The translations under genes were made by a program, and so were the position numbers. The notes beneath the pieces are model-generated. The model saw only the letters and a program-made list of their open reading frames with translations. It was not told the origin of the DNA and did no database searches. This document shows positions 10,358-19,286 of a stretch of 64,000 nt of DNA, in pieces; the first letter of the stretch is position 1, and each line of letters opens with the position of its first letter. Location: NCBI RefSeq assembly GCF_001905095.1, contig NZ_LWLS01000063.1, forward strand, positions 1-64,000. Direction: 5' to 3'. The stretch is from Micromonospora sp. CB01531. Lineage in GTDB: Bacteria; Actinomycetota; Actinomycetes; Mycobacteriales; Micromonosporaceae.

Positions 10358-11115
10358 GCTCTCGCCTTCTTGTTCGTGATCAGGGCGTGGACCAGATAAC
10401 TGGCCACCTCGCCGGGGGTGGTGCCGCGGCCGAAGATCCGGTCGACACCCAGCTCCCCGGTCATCGTCTCGTCGAAGCGGGGCCCGCCGACGATCAGCAG
10501 CGGCCGCTTCCCGGCCGGCATCGCCTCCCGGAACGCCGCGGACATCTCCCGCGTGTTGTGCAGATGCGCGTCACGCTGCGTCACCACCTGCGACACCAAC
10601 ACCGCGTCGGCCTTCTCCCGCCGGGCCGCCTCCACCAGCTCCGGAACGCTGACCTGCGCCCCCAGGTTGCTGACCTTCAACTCCCGGTAGTACTCCAGGC
10701 CCTTCTCCCCCGCGATGCCCTTGACGTTGAGGATCGCGTCGATACCGACGGTGTGCGCGTCCGTGCCGATACACGCCCCCACCACCGACAGCTTGCGCCG
10801 CAACTTCTGCTTCACCACCGCGTTGACCTCCTTGGCCGACAGCAGCGGGAAGTCCCGTTCCACCACCTGCACCTGCGACAGGTCCACCAGATGGTTCACC
10901 CGCCCGTACACCACGAAGAAGGTGAACCCGTCGCCCATCTGCTTGGCGTGCACCAGCATCGCCGGGTCGATGCCCATCTTGTTGGCCAGCTGCACCGCCG
11001 CGCCCTCGGCCCGCTTGTCGTGCGGCACCGGCAGCGTGAACGACACCTGCACCATGCCATCGCCGGTGGTGTCCCCGTACGGCCGGACGATCTTCTTTTC
11101 CGCCGGGGCCGTCAC
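10354..11115 (-). CDS. kamE: beta-lysine/D-lysine 5,6-aminomutase beta subunit
   Basis: KamE carries the adenosylcobalamin domain and the PLP lysine of 5,6-aminomutase, which moves the terminal amino group of beta-lysine to C5. In the 253 residues the B12-binding DxHxxG is [10 protein letters not shown] with His121, and the PLP lysine is Lys132 in LNVKGIAG. An N-terminal dimerisation domain precedes the Rossmann domain. The start at 11115 overlaps the kamD stop by four bases, indicating translational coupling of the two subunits. Confidence 0.93.
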   Translation of the reverse strand: MTAPAEKKIVRPYGDTTGDGMVQVSFTLPVPHDKRAEGAAVQLANKMGIDPAMLVHAKQMGDGFTFFVVYGRVNHLVDLSQVQVVERDFPLLSAKEVNAVVKQKLRRKLSVVGACIGTDAHTVGIDAILNVKGIAGEKGLEYYRELKVSNLGAQVSVPELVEAARREKADAVLVSQVVTQRDAHLHNTREMSAAFREAMPAGKRPLLIVGGPRFDETMTGELGVDRIFGRGTTPGEVASYLVHALITNKKARA

Positions 11116-12674
11116 GGACGGTCTCCTTCCAGGATCTCGGTGGCCGGGTTGTAGTAGTCGGCCTCGTGCTTCGCGACCCCGTCGAGGCCCTTGCCGCGGT
11201 CCGCGGGCCGCTTCATGATCCCGAACGTGCCCTCGGCGATCGCCGTGAGCAGCGACTGGTCGCCGATACGGTCGAGCAGGTCGACGGCCTCACCGAGAAC
11301 CCGGTGGGCACGCTGCTGGATGAACCCGCCCGGCGCGGGCACGAAGTCCTCGTGCAGCCCACCGGAGGCACCCAGCACATACCGCACGTTCTGCAGGGCG
11401 ATGTCCCGATCGGACAGCCACGGCGTCACCACCGCCTCGGTCATCATGCCGACCAGCAGGATCCCCTGCCCGGTCATGGCACCGACCAGGTTGAAGAACC
11501 CATCGAGCAGGTTGCCGCGGAACACGTCCCCGGTCATGTGCTTCGTCGGCGGCATCCACTTCAACGGCGCATCCGGGAACAACTCCCGGGCCAGCAACGC
11601 ATGCGCCAACTCCAGCCGGAACGACTCCGGCAGATCCGGGTTGATCTCGAACGCGTGCCCCAGCCCCAACTGCCAGTCGGCCAACCCCGCCTCGTGCGCG
11701 AAAAACTCGTTGAGCAGCTGCGACACCGTCACCGTGTGCGCCTCGTCGACCGCGTCGGCGGTCGTCAGGTAATTGTCCTCACCGGTGTTGATGATGATCC
11801 CGGCACGGGCGTGCACCTGCCGCGAGAACCGCTGGTCGACAAACGTGCGGATCGGATTGATGTCACGGAACAGGATCCCGTACATCGAGTCGTTGAGCAT
11901 CATGTCCAGCCGCTCCAGACCGGCGAGGGTCGCCATCTCCGGCATGCACAGACCCGACGCGTAGTTCGTCAACCGCACATACCGGCCCAGCTCCCTCGAC
12001 GACTCGTCCAGGGCGGCCCGCATCAGCCGGAAGTTCTCCTGCGTGGCGTACGTGCCCGCGAACCCCTCCCGGGTAGCGCCCTCCGGCACGTAGTCCAGCA
12101 GCGACTGCCCCGTCGAACGGATCACCGCGATGATGTCCGCCCCCGCCCGCGCGGCGGCCTGCGCCTGCGGGATGTCCTCGTAGATGTCGCCCGTCGCCAC
12201 GATCAGATAGATCCACGGCCGCTGCTTCGGATCCCCGTACCGCTTCACCAGCCGGTCCCGCTCGGCGCGGCGCCGGTCAATCCGCCGCACGCCCGCCGCG
12301 ACCGCCCGACGGGCCGCCTTCCCAGCCGCGGTCGCCGCCCGGCCCGTGGGCTGGGCAAACCGCACCGACCCCGCCGCGGCCTTCTGCGCCAGCAACGTCA
12401 CGTCACTGATCTGCTCCCGCGCCAGGGCGTCGAACACCGGCACGGCCACCCCGTGCCCCAGCCCCACATCAGCCACGACCGCGTCGACGAGCCGGTTCAC
12501 CCACGGAATCCCGTCCGGGTCCGCGCCGGTCACCCCGGCCAGCCGCAGCACCGCCCGCTCCACCGACACGGTGGTGTGGCTGCGCGCCAACTCCACCACC
12601 GGCTGCCCGGCGCGGCGCGCCAACTCCCGCGCCCGCGCCACCAGCGCCGGATCCAGCTCAAGCTTGCCGCTCAC
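11112..12674 (-). CDS. kamD: lysine 5,6-aminomutase alpha subunit
   Basis: The 520-residue TIM-barrel subunit binds PLP and substrate and pairs with KamE. Recognisable family stretches are IYLIVATGDIYED, the IAVIRSTGQSLLDYVPEG loop and KWMPPTKHMTGD. The length matches clostridial KamD. The start is GTG 12674 behind GGAAGG and overlaps the amidohydrolase stop by four bases. With kamA, kdd and kal it forms a lysine degradation or rearrangement module. Confidence 0.94.
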   Translation of the reverse strand: MSGKLELDPALVARARELARRAGQPVVELARSHTTVSVERAVLRLAGVTGADPDGIPWVNRLVDAVVADVGLGHGVAVPVFDALAREQISDVTLLAQKAAAGSVRFAQPTGRAATAAGKAARRAVAAGVRRIDRRRAERDRLVKRYGDPKQRPWIYLIVATGDIYEDIPQAQAAARAGADIIAVIRSTGQSLLDYVPEGATREGFAGTYATQENFRLMRAALDESSRELGRYVRLTNYASGLCMPEMATLAGLERLDMMLNDSMYGILFRDINPIRTFVDQRFSRQVHARAGIIINTGEDNYLTTADAVDEAHTVTVSQLLNEFFAHEAGLADWQLGLGHAFEINPDLPESFRLELAHALLARELFPDAPLKWMPPTKHMTGDVFRGNLLDGFFNLVGAMTGQGILLVGMMTEAVVTPWLSDRDIALQNVRYVLGASGGLHEDFVPAPGGFIQQRAHRVLGEAVDLLDRIGDQSLLTAIAEGTFGIMKRPADRGKGLDGVAKHEADYYNPATEILEGDRP

Positions 12675-14242
12675 GCACTACCTTCCTCATAGATCAGCTC
12701 ACCGCGCAGCACCGTGGCCCGGCACACCGGCAGCGGCGTCGGATCGTCCGCGCCACGCAGCTCCGGATCCTCGGCCTGCAACACCGGCAGACCCCTGTCC
12801 ACCCCGGCCGGGGTGGACCACACCGCGAACGTCGCCGGCGCGCCCAGGGCCAGGACACCCTCGTTGTCCAGATGCACCGCCCGCCACCCGCCACGGGTGT
12901 GCGCGGCGAACGCCGCCCGCACACTCATCCGCTGCACCGGGTTGTGGTGCGCCGCCGCCGCCCGCACCGACCCCCACGGGTCCAGCGGCGTCACCGGCGA
13001 ATCCGACCCGAACGCCAACGTCACCCCGACCCCGTGCATCGCACCCATCGGGTTGGACTCCAACGACCGCGACAACCCCAGCCGCGACTCGTACATGCGG
13101 CCCGCGCCGCCCCACAGCCGGTCGAACGCCGGCTGCATCGACGCGACGATCCCGTACTCCACGAACCCGGCGATCAACCGCTTGTTCATGATCTCCGCGT
13201 GCTCCACCCGGTGCCGGGCCAGCCGCAGCCGATCCACCCCCAACTTCTCCGCCGCCTGCGCGAACCCGTCGAGGACCGTGGAGATCGCCGCGTCGCCGAT
13301 CGCGTGGAAACCACCCTGCAGCCCGTGCGCCGCGCAGTCCAACAGGTGCTCCCGCACCTGCTCGGCGCTCACATACCCGTGCCCGCACCCGCCCGGCTCC
13401 CCGTCCAGGTACGCCTGCGACACGTGCGCCGTCCGCGACCCCAGCGCCCCGTCGGCGAACAGGTCACCACCGGCCCCGACCGCGCCCAACTCCCGCGCCC
13501 GCGCCGCGCCCAGCAGCTCACCCCAGTACCCGTACACCTCGGGCAGCCCCGCGCCGGAGATGCCCAGCAGCCCGGTGAAGTCCTCCTCGTCGGAGATCTC
13601 CGGACCGCCGCACTCGTGCACCGCGGCGATGCCCAGCGACGCGGCGTGCGCCAACGCGGCCCGCTGCGCGGCGACCCGCTGCGGCCGGGTCACCGACGCG
13701 AACGCCGCCGCCCGCACCACGTGATGCGCGTCACGCCGCAACCAGCCCGACGGGTCATACCCGGCGGCGACCACCACGTCCGGGCAGGCCGCCAGCAACG
13801 CCCGCGACACCAGCGCCGAATGGATCGACGCCTGCGACAGATACACCCGCCGCCCCCCGGCCGCCCGGTCCAGCGCCGCCGCATCCGGCAACGTCCGCTG
13901 CGCCCAGGACGACTCGTCCCAGCCGTGCCCCAGCACCACCGCGTCACCCGGCAAGCCCGCCGCGAACCCCGCCACCGCGTCCAGCAGCTCACCCGCCGAC
14001 CGCACCCCGGACAGGTCCAGACCCGACAGGGCCAGCCCGGTGTCGGTGGCGTGCACGTGGGCGTCCACGAACGCCGGGGTCACCAGCGCACCCGCCAGAT
14101 CCACCACCCGGCCGGCAGCCGGCGCGTCCGCGTCCGCCCCCAACCAGGCGATCCGGCCGTCCCGCACCAGCAGGGCGGTCGCGCTCGGATCGGCCGGACA
14201 GTGCAGCACGCCGCCGCGGTACAACGTCGAGGGGTTCGTCAT
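12671..14242 (-). CDS. amidohydrolase, YtcJ-like (Amidohydro_3)
   Basis: The 523-residue metal-dependent hydrolase has the N-terminal HxH in VDAHVHATD, further His ligands in FHAIGDAA and RHRVEHAE, and the catalytic Asp in AFGSDSPV, the usual order for this subfamily. Its substrate is unknown. It is embedded between kdd and kamD with a 4-base gap and a 4-base overlap, so it is made with the aminomutase proteins. It may release lysine or beta-lysine from an amide, but that is only inferred from its position; the clostridial pathway has no such enzyme. Confidence 0.88.
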   Translation of the reverse strand: MTNPSTLYRGGVLHCPADPSATALLVRDGRIAWLGADADAPAAGRVVDLAGALVTPAFVDAHVHATDTGLALSGLDLSGVRSAGELLDAVAGFAAGLPGDAVVLGHGWDESSWAQRTLPDAAALDRAAGGRRVYLSQASIHSALVSRALLAACPDVVVAAGYDPSGWLRRDAHHVVRAAAFASVTRPQRVAAQRAALAHAASLGIAAVHECGGPEISDEEDFTGLLGISGAGLPEVYGYWGELLGAARARELGAVGAGGDLFADGALGSRTAHVSQAYLDGEPGGCGHGYVSAEQVREHLLDCAAHGLQGGFHAIGDAAISTVLDGFAQAAEKLGVDRLRLARHRVEHAEIMNKRLIAGFVEYGIVASMQPAFDRLWGGAGRMYESRLGLSRSLESNPMGAMHGVGVTLAFGSDSPVTPLDPWGSVRAAAAHHNPVQRMSVRAAFAAHTRGGWRAVHLDNEGVLALGAPATFAVWSTPAGVDRGLPVLQAEDPELRGADDPTPLPVCRATVLRGELIYEEGSA

Positions 14243-14246
14243 GGTG

Positions 14247-15308
14247 TCAGTCTGCCGCCAACCGCGCCTCGAACAGACGACGCACCCCCGGCTCGGCGCG
14301 CAGCAGCTCCAACGCCAACTCCGCGTGCCCCGGCACGTACCCGTTGCCGACCAGCATCGTCACGTCCGCCGCCAGGCCCTCCGCGCCCAACGCCGCCGCC
14401 GCGAAGCTCGTCGCCATCGAGAAGAAGATCACCGTGCCGCCGTCCTCGGTGGCCAGCACCGCCCCGTGCTCACAGCCGGGCACGTCCACGCACACCACGG
14501 TCACGTCCGCCGGCGCACCCAACGCGGTGGTCACCGCCGTGGACAGCCCCACCGGGTCCCGCGCGTCGGCCAACGCGACCACGTCGGCCAGCCCGGCCGC
14601 CGTCAGCGCGTCCCGCTCCGCCACCACCGGCACCACCCCGACCGTCCGGCCGGCACCCGCCCGCCGTGCCGCGGCCAGCGACAGCGACCCGCTCTTGCCG
14701 GCGCCGCCGATCACCGCCACCCGCACCGGCCGGGCGTCACCGGCCCTCAGCCGGCGCTGCACCTGCTCGTCGACCACCCGCGCGGTCAACGCCGGCGCCC
14801 CGCACACGTCCAGCACCGCCAGGGACAGCTCCGGGTGCAGGTCCGCCGGCAGCACCGCCGCGATCGACCGGGCGAACAGGATCGCGTACCCGTCGCACGG
14901 CACCTGCTCGCTGCGCCCGTCCCAGCGGGCCAGCCCGTCCAGGATCGTCAGCGGCGTCAGCGTCAACGACACCAGCGTGGCCACCCGGTCACCCGGCGTG
15001 AGCCCTAGCGGGGACCGCCGACCAACCTCCTCGACCGTGCCGATCAGCATGCCGCCCGAACCGGTGACCGGATTCTGCATCTTCCCCCGGGCCGAGATGA
15101 TCTCCAGCACCTCGGCGCGGACCTTCTCCCCGTCACCACCGTGCTTCTCCGACAGCTGCCGGAAGCTCGCCGCGTCGAGGTTCAGCCGCTCCACCCGGAT
15201 CCGCACCTCGTTCAAGGCGATCCGCGGATCGGCGTCCAGCCGCCAGGCCGCCTGCGGCAGCACCCCCGCGGGTTCCACGACACGGTGCAGTCCCACCGGT
15301 GACGTCAC
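14247..15308 (-). CDS. kdd: L-erythro-3,5-diaminohexanoate dehydrogenase
   Basis: Kdd oxidises 3,5-diaminohexanoate to 3-keto-5-aminohexanoate with NAD. The 353 residues match the roughly 345-residue family, with the Rossmann nucleotide loop VIGGAGKSGSLSL in the second half and a conserved LDVCGAPALTARVV segment before it. The start is GTG 15308 behind GGAGGAGGG; the open frame extends 65 codons upstream into the divergent promoter. It heads the leftward operon, divergent from kamA. Confidence 0.9.
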   Translation of the reverse strand: MTSPVGLHRVVEPAGVLPQAAWRLDADPRIALNEVRIRVERLNLDAASFRQLSEKHGGDGEKVRAEVLEIISARGKMQNPVTGSGGMLIGTVEEVGRRSPLGLTPGDRVATLVSLTLTPLTILDGLARWDGRSEQVPCDGYAILFARSIAAVLPADLHPELSLAVLDVCGAPALTARVVDEQVQRRLRAGDARPVRVAVIGGAGKSGSLSLAAARRAGAGRTVGVVPVVAERDALTAAGLADVVALADARDPVGLSTAVTTALGAPADVTVVCVDVPGCEHGAVLATEDGGTVIFFSMATSFAAAALGAEGLAADVTMLVGNGYVPGHAELALELLRAEPGVRRLFEARLAAD

Positions 15309-15362
15309 GCCGACCCTCCTCCGTCCAGCCGCTCGAAGCCCCTGGCCAGGACTCGCGTCGCG

Positions 15363-15404
15363 GGAAAACTTCCGGCAGACTAATTTCTTCACCGGATATT
15401 TTCC
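15363..15404. promoter_or_regulatory. inverted-repeat operator between kdd and kamA
   Basis: The arms GGAAAACTTCCGG (15363-15375) and CCGGATATTTTCC (15392-15404) are inverted copies identical at 11 of 13 positions, spaced by 16 bases. Each arm is itself close to a GGAA-N3-TTCC dyad. The AT-rich stretch lies in the short divergent promoter of the kam island and probably binds a regulator of both operons. The regulator is not identified. Confidence 0.6.
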
Positions 15405-15454
15405 AGTAGCCTTCGTGACCGTTGATCCACCCGCACCGACCAGCAGGAGGGGCC

Positions 15455-16861
15455 GTGACCCAGACCCAACCGGTGGAGGCCATCCCAGCGCCCCACCCCG
15501 CACCGGCCGCGGTCCCCACCGCCGGACAGCCCTACGAATACCGCCGCCGTCCTCTCGTCGAACCCGACTGGACCCGCTTCCCCGGCTGGCGCCACGTCAC
15601 CCGGGAACAGTGGGAGAACGCCCAGTGGCAGCGCGTCAACTGCGTCAAGAACATCAAGCAGCTGCGCACCGTCCTCGGCGACCTCGTCGACGAGACCTTC
15701 TACGCCGACCTCGAGGCCGACCAGAAGGCCCTGGCCACCATGTCCATGCTGGTGCCCCCACAGATGCTCAACACCATGGTGCCGTTCGCGCCCATGACCA
15801 CCGAGGCCTTCCTCGCCGACCCGGTCCGCCGCTACATGATCCCCGTCGCCTCCGACCGGCGCACCGACTGGCCCTCCCACCCCTACGCCAGCCGCGACAG
15901 CCTCCACGAGCACGACATGTGGGTCGCCGAAGGCCTCACCCACCGCTACCCCACCAAGGTCCTCGCCGAACTGCTCTCCACCTGCCCGCAGTACTGCGGC
16001 CACTGCACCCGGATGGACCTCGTCGGCAACTCCACCCCCGCCGTCGACAAGCTCAAACTCACCCTCAAGCCCGTCGACCGCTACGACGCCCACATCGCCT
16101 ACCTCAAGGCCCACCCCGGCGTCCGCGACGTCGTCGTCTCCGGCGGCGACGTGGCCAACGTGCCGTGGAAGAACCTCGAGTCATACCTGATGCGGCTGCT
16201 CGAGATCGAAACCATCCGCGACATCCGGCTCGCCACCAAGGCCCTCATGGGCCTCCCCCAGCACTGGCTGCAAACCGACGTCGTCGAAGGCCTGGAGCGG
16301 GTCGCCCGCACCGCCGCCCGCCGCGGCGTCAACCTCGCCATCCACACCCACGTCAACCACGCCCAGTCGCTCACCCCGCTGGTCGCCAAAGCCGCCCAGA
16401 CCGCCCTCGACGTCGGCGTCCGCGACGTCCGCAACCAGGGCGTGCTCATGCGCGGCGTCAACGCCACCACCCCCGACCTGCTCGACCTCTGCTTCGCCCT
16501 GCAGGGCGAGGCCGGCATCCTGCCGTACTACTTCTACATGTGCGACATGATCCCCAACGCCGAGCACTGGCGGGTCCCCGTCTGGCACGCCCAGCAACTC
16601 CAGCACGACATCATGGGCTACCTGCCCGGCTACGCCACCCCGCGCATCGTCTGCGACGTCCCCTTCGTCGGCAAACGCTGGGTCCACATGCTCACCGAGT
16701 ACGACCGCGACCGCGGCATCTCCTACTGGACCAAGAACTACCGCACCTCGATCGAGTCCGCCGACCTCGAAGCGCTCAACAAGCGCTACGCCTACTACGA
16801 CCCGATCGACACCCTGCCCGAAACCGGCCAGGCCTGGTGGGCAGCCCACCGCAACGACTGA
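15455..16861 (+). CDS. kamA: KamA-family radical SAM lysine 2,3-aminomutase
   Basis: KamA uses a 4Fe-4S cluster, SAM and PLP to interconvert L-lysine and L-beta-lysine. The 468 residues contain the radical SAM triad Cys177, Cys181 and Cys184 in CPQYCGHC, and the VVSGGDVAN segment of the barrel. The usual PGGGGK PLP motif is replaced by DVPFVGK, with Lys407 the likely PLP lysine, so this is a diverged actinobacterial branch. The start is GTG 15455 behind AGGAGG (15445-15450); an upstream in-frame start at 15422 lacks a site. A hairpin follows the stop. Confidence 0.9.
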   Translation: MTQTQPVEAIPAPHPAPAAVPTAGQPYEYRRRPLVEPDWTRFPGWRHVTREQWENAQWQRVNCVKNIKQLRTVLGDLVDETFYADLEADQKALATMSMLVPPQMLNTMVPFAPMTTEAFLADPVRRYMIPVASDRRTDWPSHPYASRDSLHEHDMWVAEGLTHRYPTKVLAELLSTCPQYCGHCTRMDLVGNSTPAVDKLKLTLKPVDRYDAHIAYLKAHPGVRDVVVSGGDVANVPWKNLESYLMRLLEIETIRDIRLATKALMGLPQHWLQTDVVEGLERVARTAARRGVNLAIHTHVNHAQSLTPLVAKAAQTALDVGVRDVRNQGVLMRGVNATTPDLLDLCFALQGEAGILPYYFYMCDMIPNAEHWRVPVWHAQQLQHDIMGYLPGYATPRIVCDVPFVGKRWVHMLTEYDRDRGISYWTKNYRTSIESADLEALNKRYAYYDPIDTLPETGQAWWAAHRND

Positions 16862-16873
16862 CCTACGCACCAC

Positions 16874-16913
16874 CCGTCGTCCGGCACCCGCACCACGGGT
16901 TGCCGGGCGACGG
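16874..16913 (+). terminator. hairpin terminator between kamA and ynfA-like gene
   Basis: A long stem (16874-16890 with 16896-16913) has one G-T wobble and one bulge around a CACCA loop. It stands between convergent genes. Confidence 0.65.
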
Positions 16914-16930
16914 CGTTCCCGCCGGCTGGA

Positions 16931-17266
16931 TCAGCCGCCCCGCGGCGCGTACATGATCACCGCCACCCCGAGCAGGCAGATCGCCGCGCCCACCACATCC
17001 CACCGGTCCGGGCGGAACCCGTCCACCAGCACACCCCACGCCAGCGACCCCGCCACGAACACACCCCCGTACGCGGCCAGGATCCGACCGAAATGCGGGT
17101 CCGGCTGGAACGTCGCCACGAACCCGTACACGCCCAGCGCCAGCACCCCGCCGGCCACCCACCACAGCCCCCGATGCTCCCGCCAGCCCTGCCACACCAG
17201 CCACGCCCCACCAATCTCGGCCAGGGCAGCCAACACGAACAGCACCAGGGAACGCGCAACCGTCAC
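16931..17266 (-). CDS. YnfA family small membrane protein
   Basis: The 111-residue protein has four membrane helices and the family segments [20 protein letters not shown] and [15 protein letters not shown]. YnfA proteins resemble small multidrug resistance exporters, and some export quaternary ammonium compounds. GTG 17266 gives the family length; the frame is open 35 codons further upstream. No clear ribosome site is visible. Confidence 0.88.
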   Translation of the reverse strand: MTVARSLVLFVLAALAEIGGAWLVWQGWREHRGLWWVAGGVLALGVYGFVATFQPDPHFGRILAAYGGVFVAGSLAWGVLVDGFRPDRWDVVGAAICLLGVAVIMYAPRGG

Positions 17267-17367
17267 GCCGCGACCGTAACCCGGCCACCCGGTTGGCCGG
17301 CCACCCGCCCACCACACACCGGTGCCCCCGGCACGTCGTACGCGCCAGGGGCACCACCAGGCCGGGG

Positions 17368-17562
17368 TCAACTCGTGAAGGAGCGACCACTCACGTCCTG
17401 CTCGCTCTCCTGGACGCGCTCGCCGGGCCGTCCACCGCGGGCCTCCTCCTGCCGCCCCACCTGCTCCGCCCGCGACCGCTCCTGCCGGGTCATGTCACCC
17501 ATCCGAGCCCGGGCCGCACCGGCCACCCGCTCGACCCTGTCCTTGGCCTTCTCGGTGCTCAT
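17368..17562 (-). CDS. CsbD-like small stress protein
   Basis: This 64-residue hydrophilic protein begins [17 protein letters not shown] and continues with a [14 protein letters not shown] helix. It follows the CsbD pattern of lysine/alanine-rich helices separated by a short N-E-R turn. CsbD proteins are general-stress proteins of unknown activity. The start is ATG 17562 with GGAGG seven bases upstream. A second CsbD-like gene lies about 240 bases upstream in the same direction. Confidence 0.72.
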   Translation of the reverse strand: MSTEKAKDRVERVAGAARARMGDMTRQERSRAEQVGRQEEARGGRPGERVQESEQDVSGRSFTS

Positions 17563-17750
17563 GTCGCCTCCTGCGTCGTTCCCACAGACCGGGGGCCTTC
17601 GCCCCTCCCTACCCGCGTCCCCGTCCCTCCGCCCGGAAAACCTCCGCCGGCTCCGGACGAGGCACCTCGAAACGGAACCGGACAACCGGGCCCGGGCGGC
17701 GCATCCCGCCCAGAACCAGCCCGTACCCGGGTAGCGGAGGCGACCCAGGA

Positions 17751-17795
17751 CACGCGGCGGCGGGCCCCCGGAGACCGGGAGCCCGCCGCCGTGCG
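17751..17795 (-). terminator. hairpin terminator downstream of the second csbD-like gene
   Basis: Arms 17751-17765 and 17781-17795 pair at 13 of 15 positions around a 15-base loop, two bases after the stop of the leftward gene. Confidence 0.65.
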
Positions 17796-17797
17796 GG

Positions 17798-17974
17798 TCA
17801 CTTCTCGAAGTTCTTCACGTTGCGGCCGGCCTCCTTCTGCCGGTCCCGCGCCATGCGCTGCTCGCTGGCGCCCTGTGCCCGCAACCGCTCGTTGTCGGTG
17901 GCGTCGCCGATCCGTTCCTTGGCGAGGCCGCTCATCTCCTGGGCCTTGTTCTTGGCCTTGTCGGTGAAGCTCAT
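17798..17974 (-). CDS. CsbD family protein
   Basis: The 58-residue hydrophilic protein MSFTDKAKNKAQEMSGLAKE continues with the family turn ATDNERLRAQG. It is a clearer CsbD member than its neighbour. The start is ATG 17974 behind GGGGAG. The longer frame that reaches 18085 has no ribosome site. Expression under general stress is likely from the family but not visible in the sequence. Confidence 0.82.
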   Translation of the reverse strand: MSFTDKAKNKAQEMSGLAKERIGDATDNERLRAQGASEQRMARDRQKEAGRNVKNFEK

Positions 17975-18086
17975 GGCACTCCCCTTCGCTGGCAACGGTG
18001 CCCGGGCCGTTCGGCCCGCTCCCTGACCGCGTCCCCGTGGTCGTCGAGCTGAAACGCCGTTGTTGAACGCGGCGGTGGGCACCATC

Positions 18087-18110
18087 CCTAGAGCGTCCTA
18101 GGACACTAGG
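18087..18110. promoter_or_regulatory. clustered CCTAG/CTAGG dyads in a divergent promoter
   Basis: CCTAG at 18087-18091, the palindrome TCCTAGGA at 18096-18103 and CTAGG at 18106-18110 fall between the csbD-like gene and the divergent phosphatase. CTAG is rare in this GC-rich DNA, so three copies in 24 bases look like an operator. The regulator is unknown. Confidence 0.4.
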
Positions 18111-18146
18111 TGAACGCGAAACCGCCGTGGCTGGTTAACTGGACGA

Positions 18147-18758
18147 ATGGGAGAGATCCTGCTGATCCGGCACGGGGAGACCACCTGGAGCGCCAGCCAC
18201 CGGCACACCTCGTACACGGATCTGGAGCTGACCCCCGACGGGGAGCGGCAGGCCCGCGCGCTCGGCGTGCTGCTCGCCGGCCGCCGCTTCGCCCGCGTCC
18301 TGTCCAGTCCCCGGCAGCGGGCCACGTGCACCACGCACCTCGCCGGCCTCGACGCCGACGCCACCGACCCCGACCTGGCCGAATGGAACTACGGCGAGTA
18401 CGAGGGACGCACCACCGCGGACATCCACGAGGAGAACCCGCACTGGAACCTCTGGACCGACGGTGCTCCCGGCGGCGAGTCACCGGCCCAGGTCGGCGAA
18501 CGCGCGGACCGGGTGCTGGCCGGGATCGCTCCCCTGCTCGACCGGGGCAGCGTCGCCCTGGTCGGCCACGCGCACAGCCTGCGGGTCATCGGCGCCCGCT
18601 GGATCGGCCTGCCCCCGTCCGCCGGTGGGCTGCTCCGGCTGGACACCACCACCGTCTCCGTGCTCGGTCACGAGCACGGACGGCAGGTCATCCTGCGTTG
18701 GAACCAGCCGGCTCCGCCGCCGCCCGGGAACGACCCCGACCAGGCAGGTCGGCATTGA
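18147..18758 (+). CDS. histidine phosphatase family protein (phosphoglycerate mutase-like)
   Basis: This 203-residue enzyme carries the RHGET motif at residues 8-12 with the phospho-accepting His9, the second-half GHAHSLRV with the catalytic His, and the acidic EWNYGEYEG loop. Such proteins dephosphorylate sugar phosphates or other small phosphates in the cytoplasm. The ATG at 18147 has no ribosome site. The last 71 bases overlap the 3' end of the convergent Lrp gene, so the Pro-rich tail is encoded in overlapping DNA. Confidence 0.88.
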   Translation: MGEILLIRHGETTWSASHRHTSYTDLELTPDGERQARALGVLLAGRRFARVLSSPRQRATCTTHLAGLDADATDPDLAEWNYGEYEGRTTADIHEENPHWNLWTDGAPGGESPAQVGERADRVLAGIAPLLDRGSVALVGHAHSLRVIGARWIGLPPSAGGLLRLDTTTVSVLGHEHGRQVILRWNQPAPPPPGNDPDQAGRH

Positions 18759-19194
18759 TCTTCGGCGGGCGGTTCTCGTAGGGCGTGGAGAGGACCACGG
18801 TGGTGCGCGTGGTGACGTTGGCCGCGGTACGGATCTCCTGCAGCACCCGCTCCAGGTCCGCCGGCCCGGCCACCCGCACCAGCAGCAGGTAGAAGTCCTC
18901 CCCCGCCACCGAGTAACACGAGTCGATCTCGGGCAGGTGGGCCAGCCGCTCCGGCGCGTCGTCGGGCTGCGACGGGTCGAACGGCCGGATCGCCACGAAC
19001 GCGGTCAACGGCAGGTCCAACGCCTCGAACGAGACCCGCGCGGCGTACCCCTTGATGACGCCGCGCTGCTCCAGCCGGCGGACCCGCTGGTGCACAGCGG
19101 ACACCGACAGCCCCACCTTCTCGGCGAGGTCGGTGTACGACAGCCGACCGTCCCCGGTCAGCGCGGCGACGATGGCCCGGTCGATCTCCTCCAC
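18688..19194 (-). CDS. Lrp/AsnC family transcriptional regulator
   Basis: The 168-residue protein has the N-terminal helix-turn-helix (YTDLAEKVGLSVSAVHQRVRRL) and a C-terminal RAM ligand-binding domain (about 62-150) that usually senses amino acids. Family members normally start near MDDIDRAIV, which fits GTG 19194 preceded by GGTAGG; ATG 19233 would add 13 residues without a ribosome site. A poorly conserved tail overlaps the phosphatase gene. It precedes the acyl-CoA dehydrogenase genes only in the sense of lying downstream of them on the same strand. Confidence 0.87.
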   Translation of the reverse strand: MEEIDRAIVAALTGDGRLSYTDLAEKVGLSVSAVHQRVRRLEQRGVIKGYAARVSFEALDLPLTAFVAIRPFDPSQPDDAPERLAHLPEIDSCYSVAGEDFYLLLVRVAGPADLERVLQEIRTAANVTTRTTVVLSTPYENRPPKINADLPGRGRSRAAAEPAGSNAG

Positions 19195-19286
19195 GCGGTG
19201 CAACCTACCGGAGAGAACGCTCCCCTGCCGCATCCGGCCCGCCGGGCGTCACGCTCGGTGGGCCGGATGGTCGCCCTCCGCGCCCG

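Noticed and set aside
12872..15001. 709-codon plus-strand frame across the amidohydrolase and kdd
   Set aside because: Antisense of two strongly supported genes and compositionally biased.
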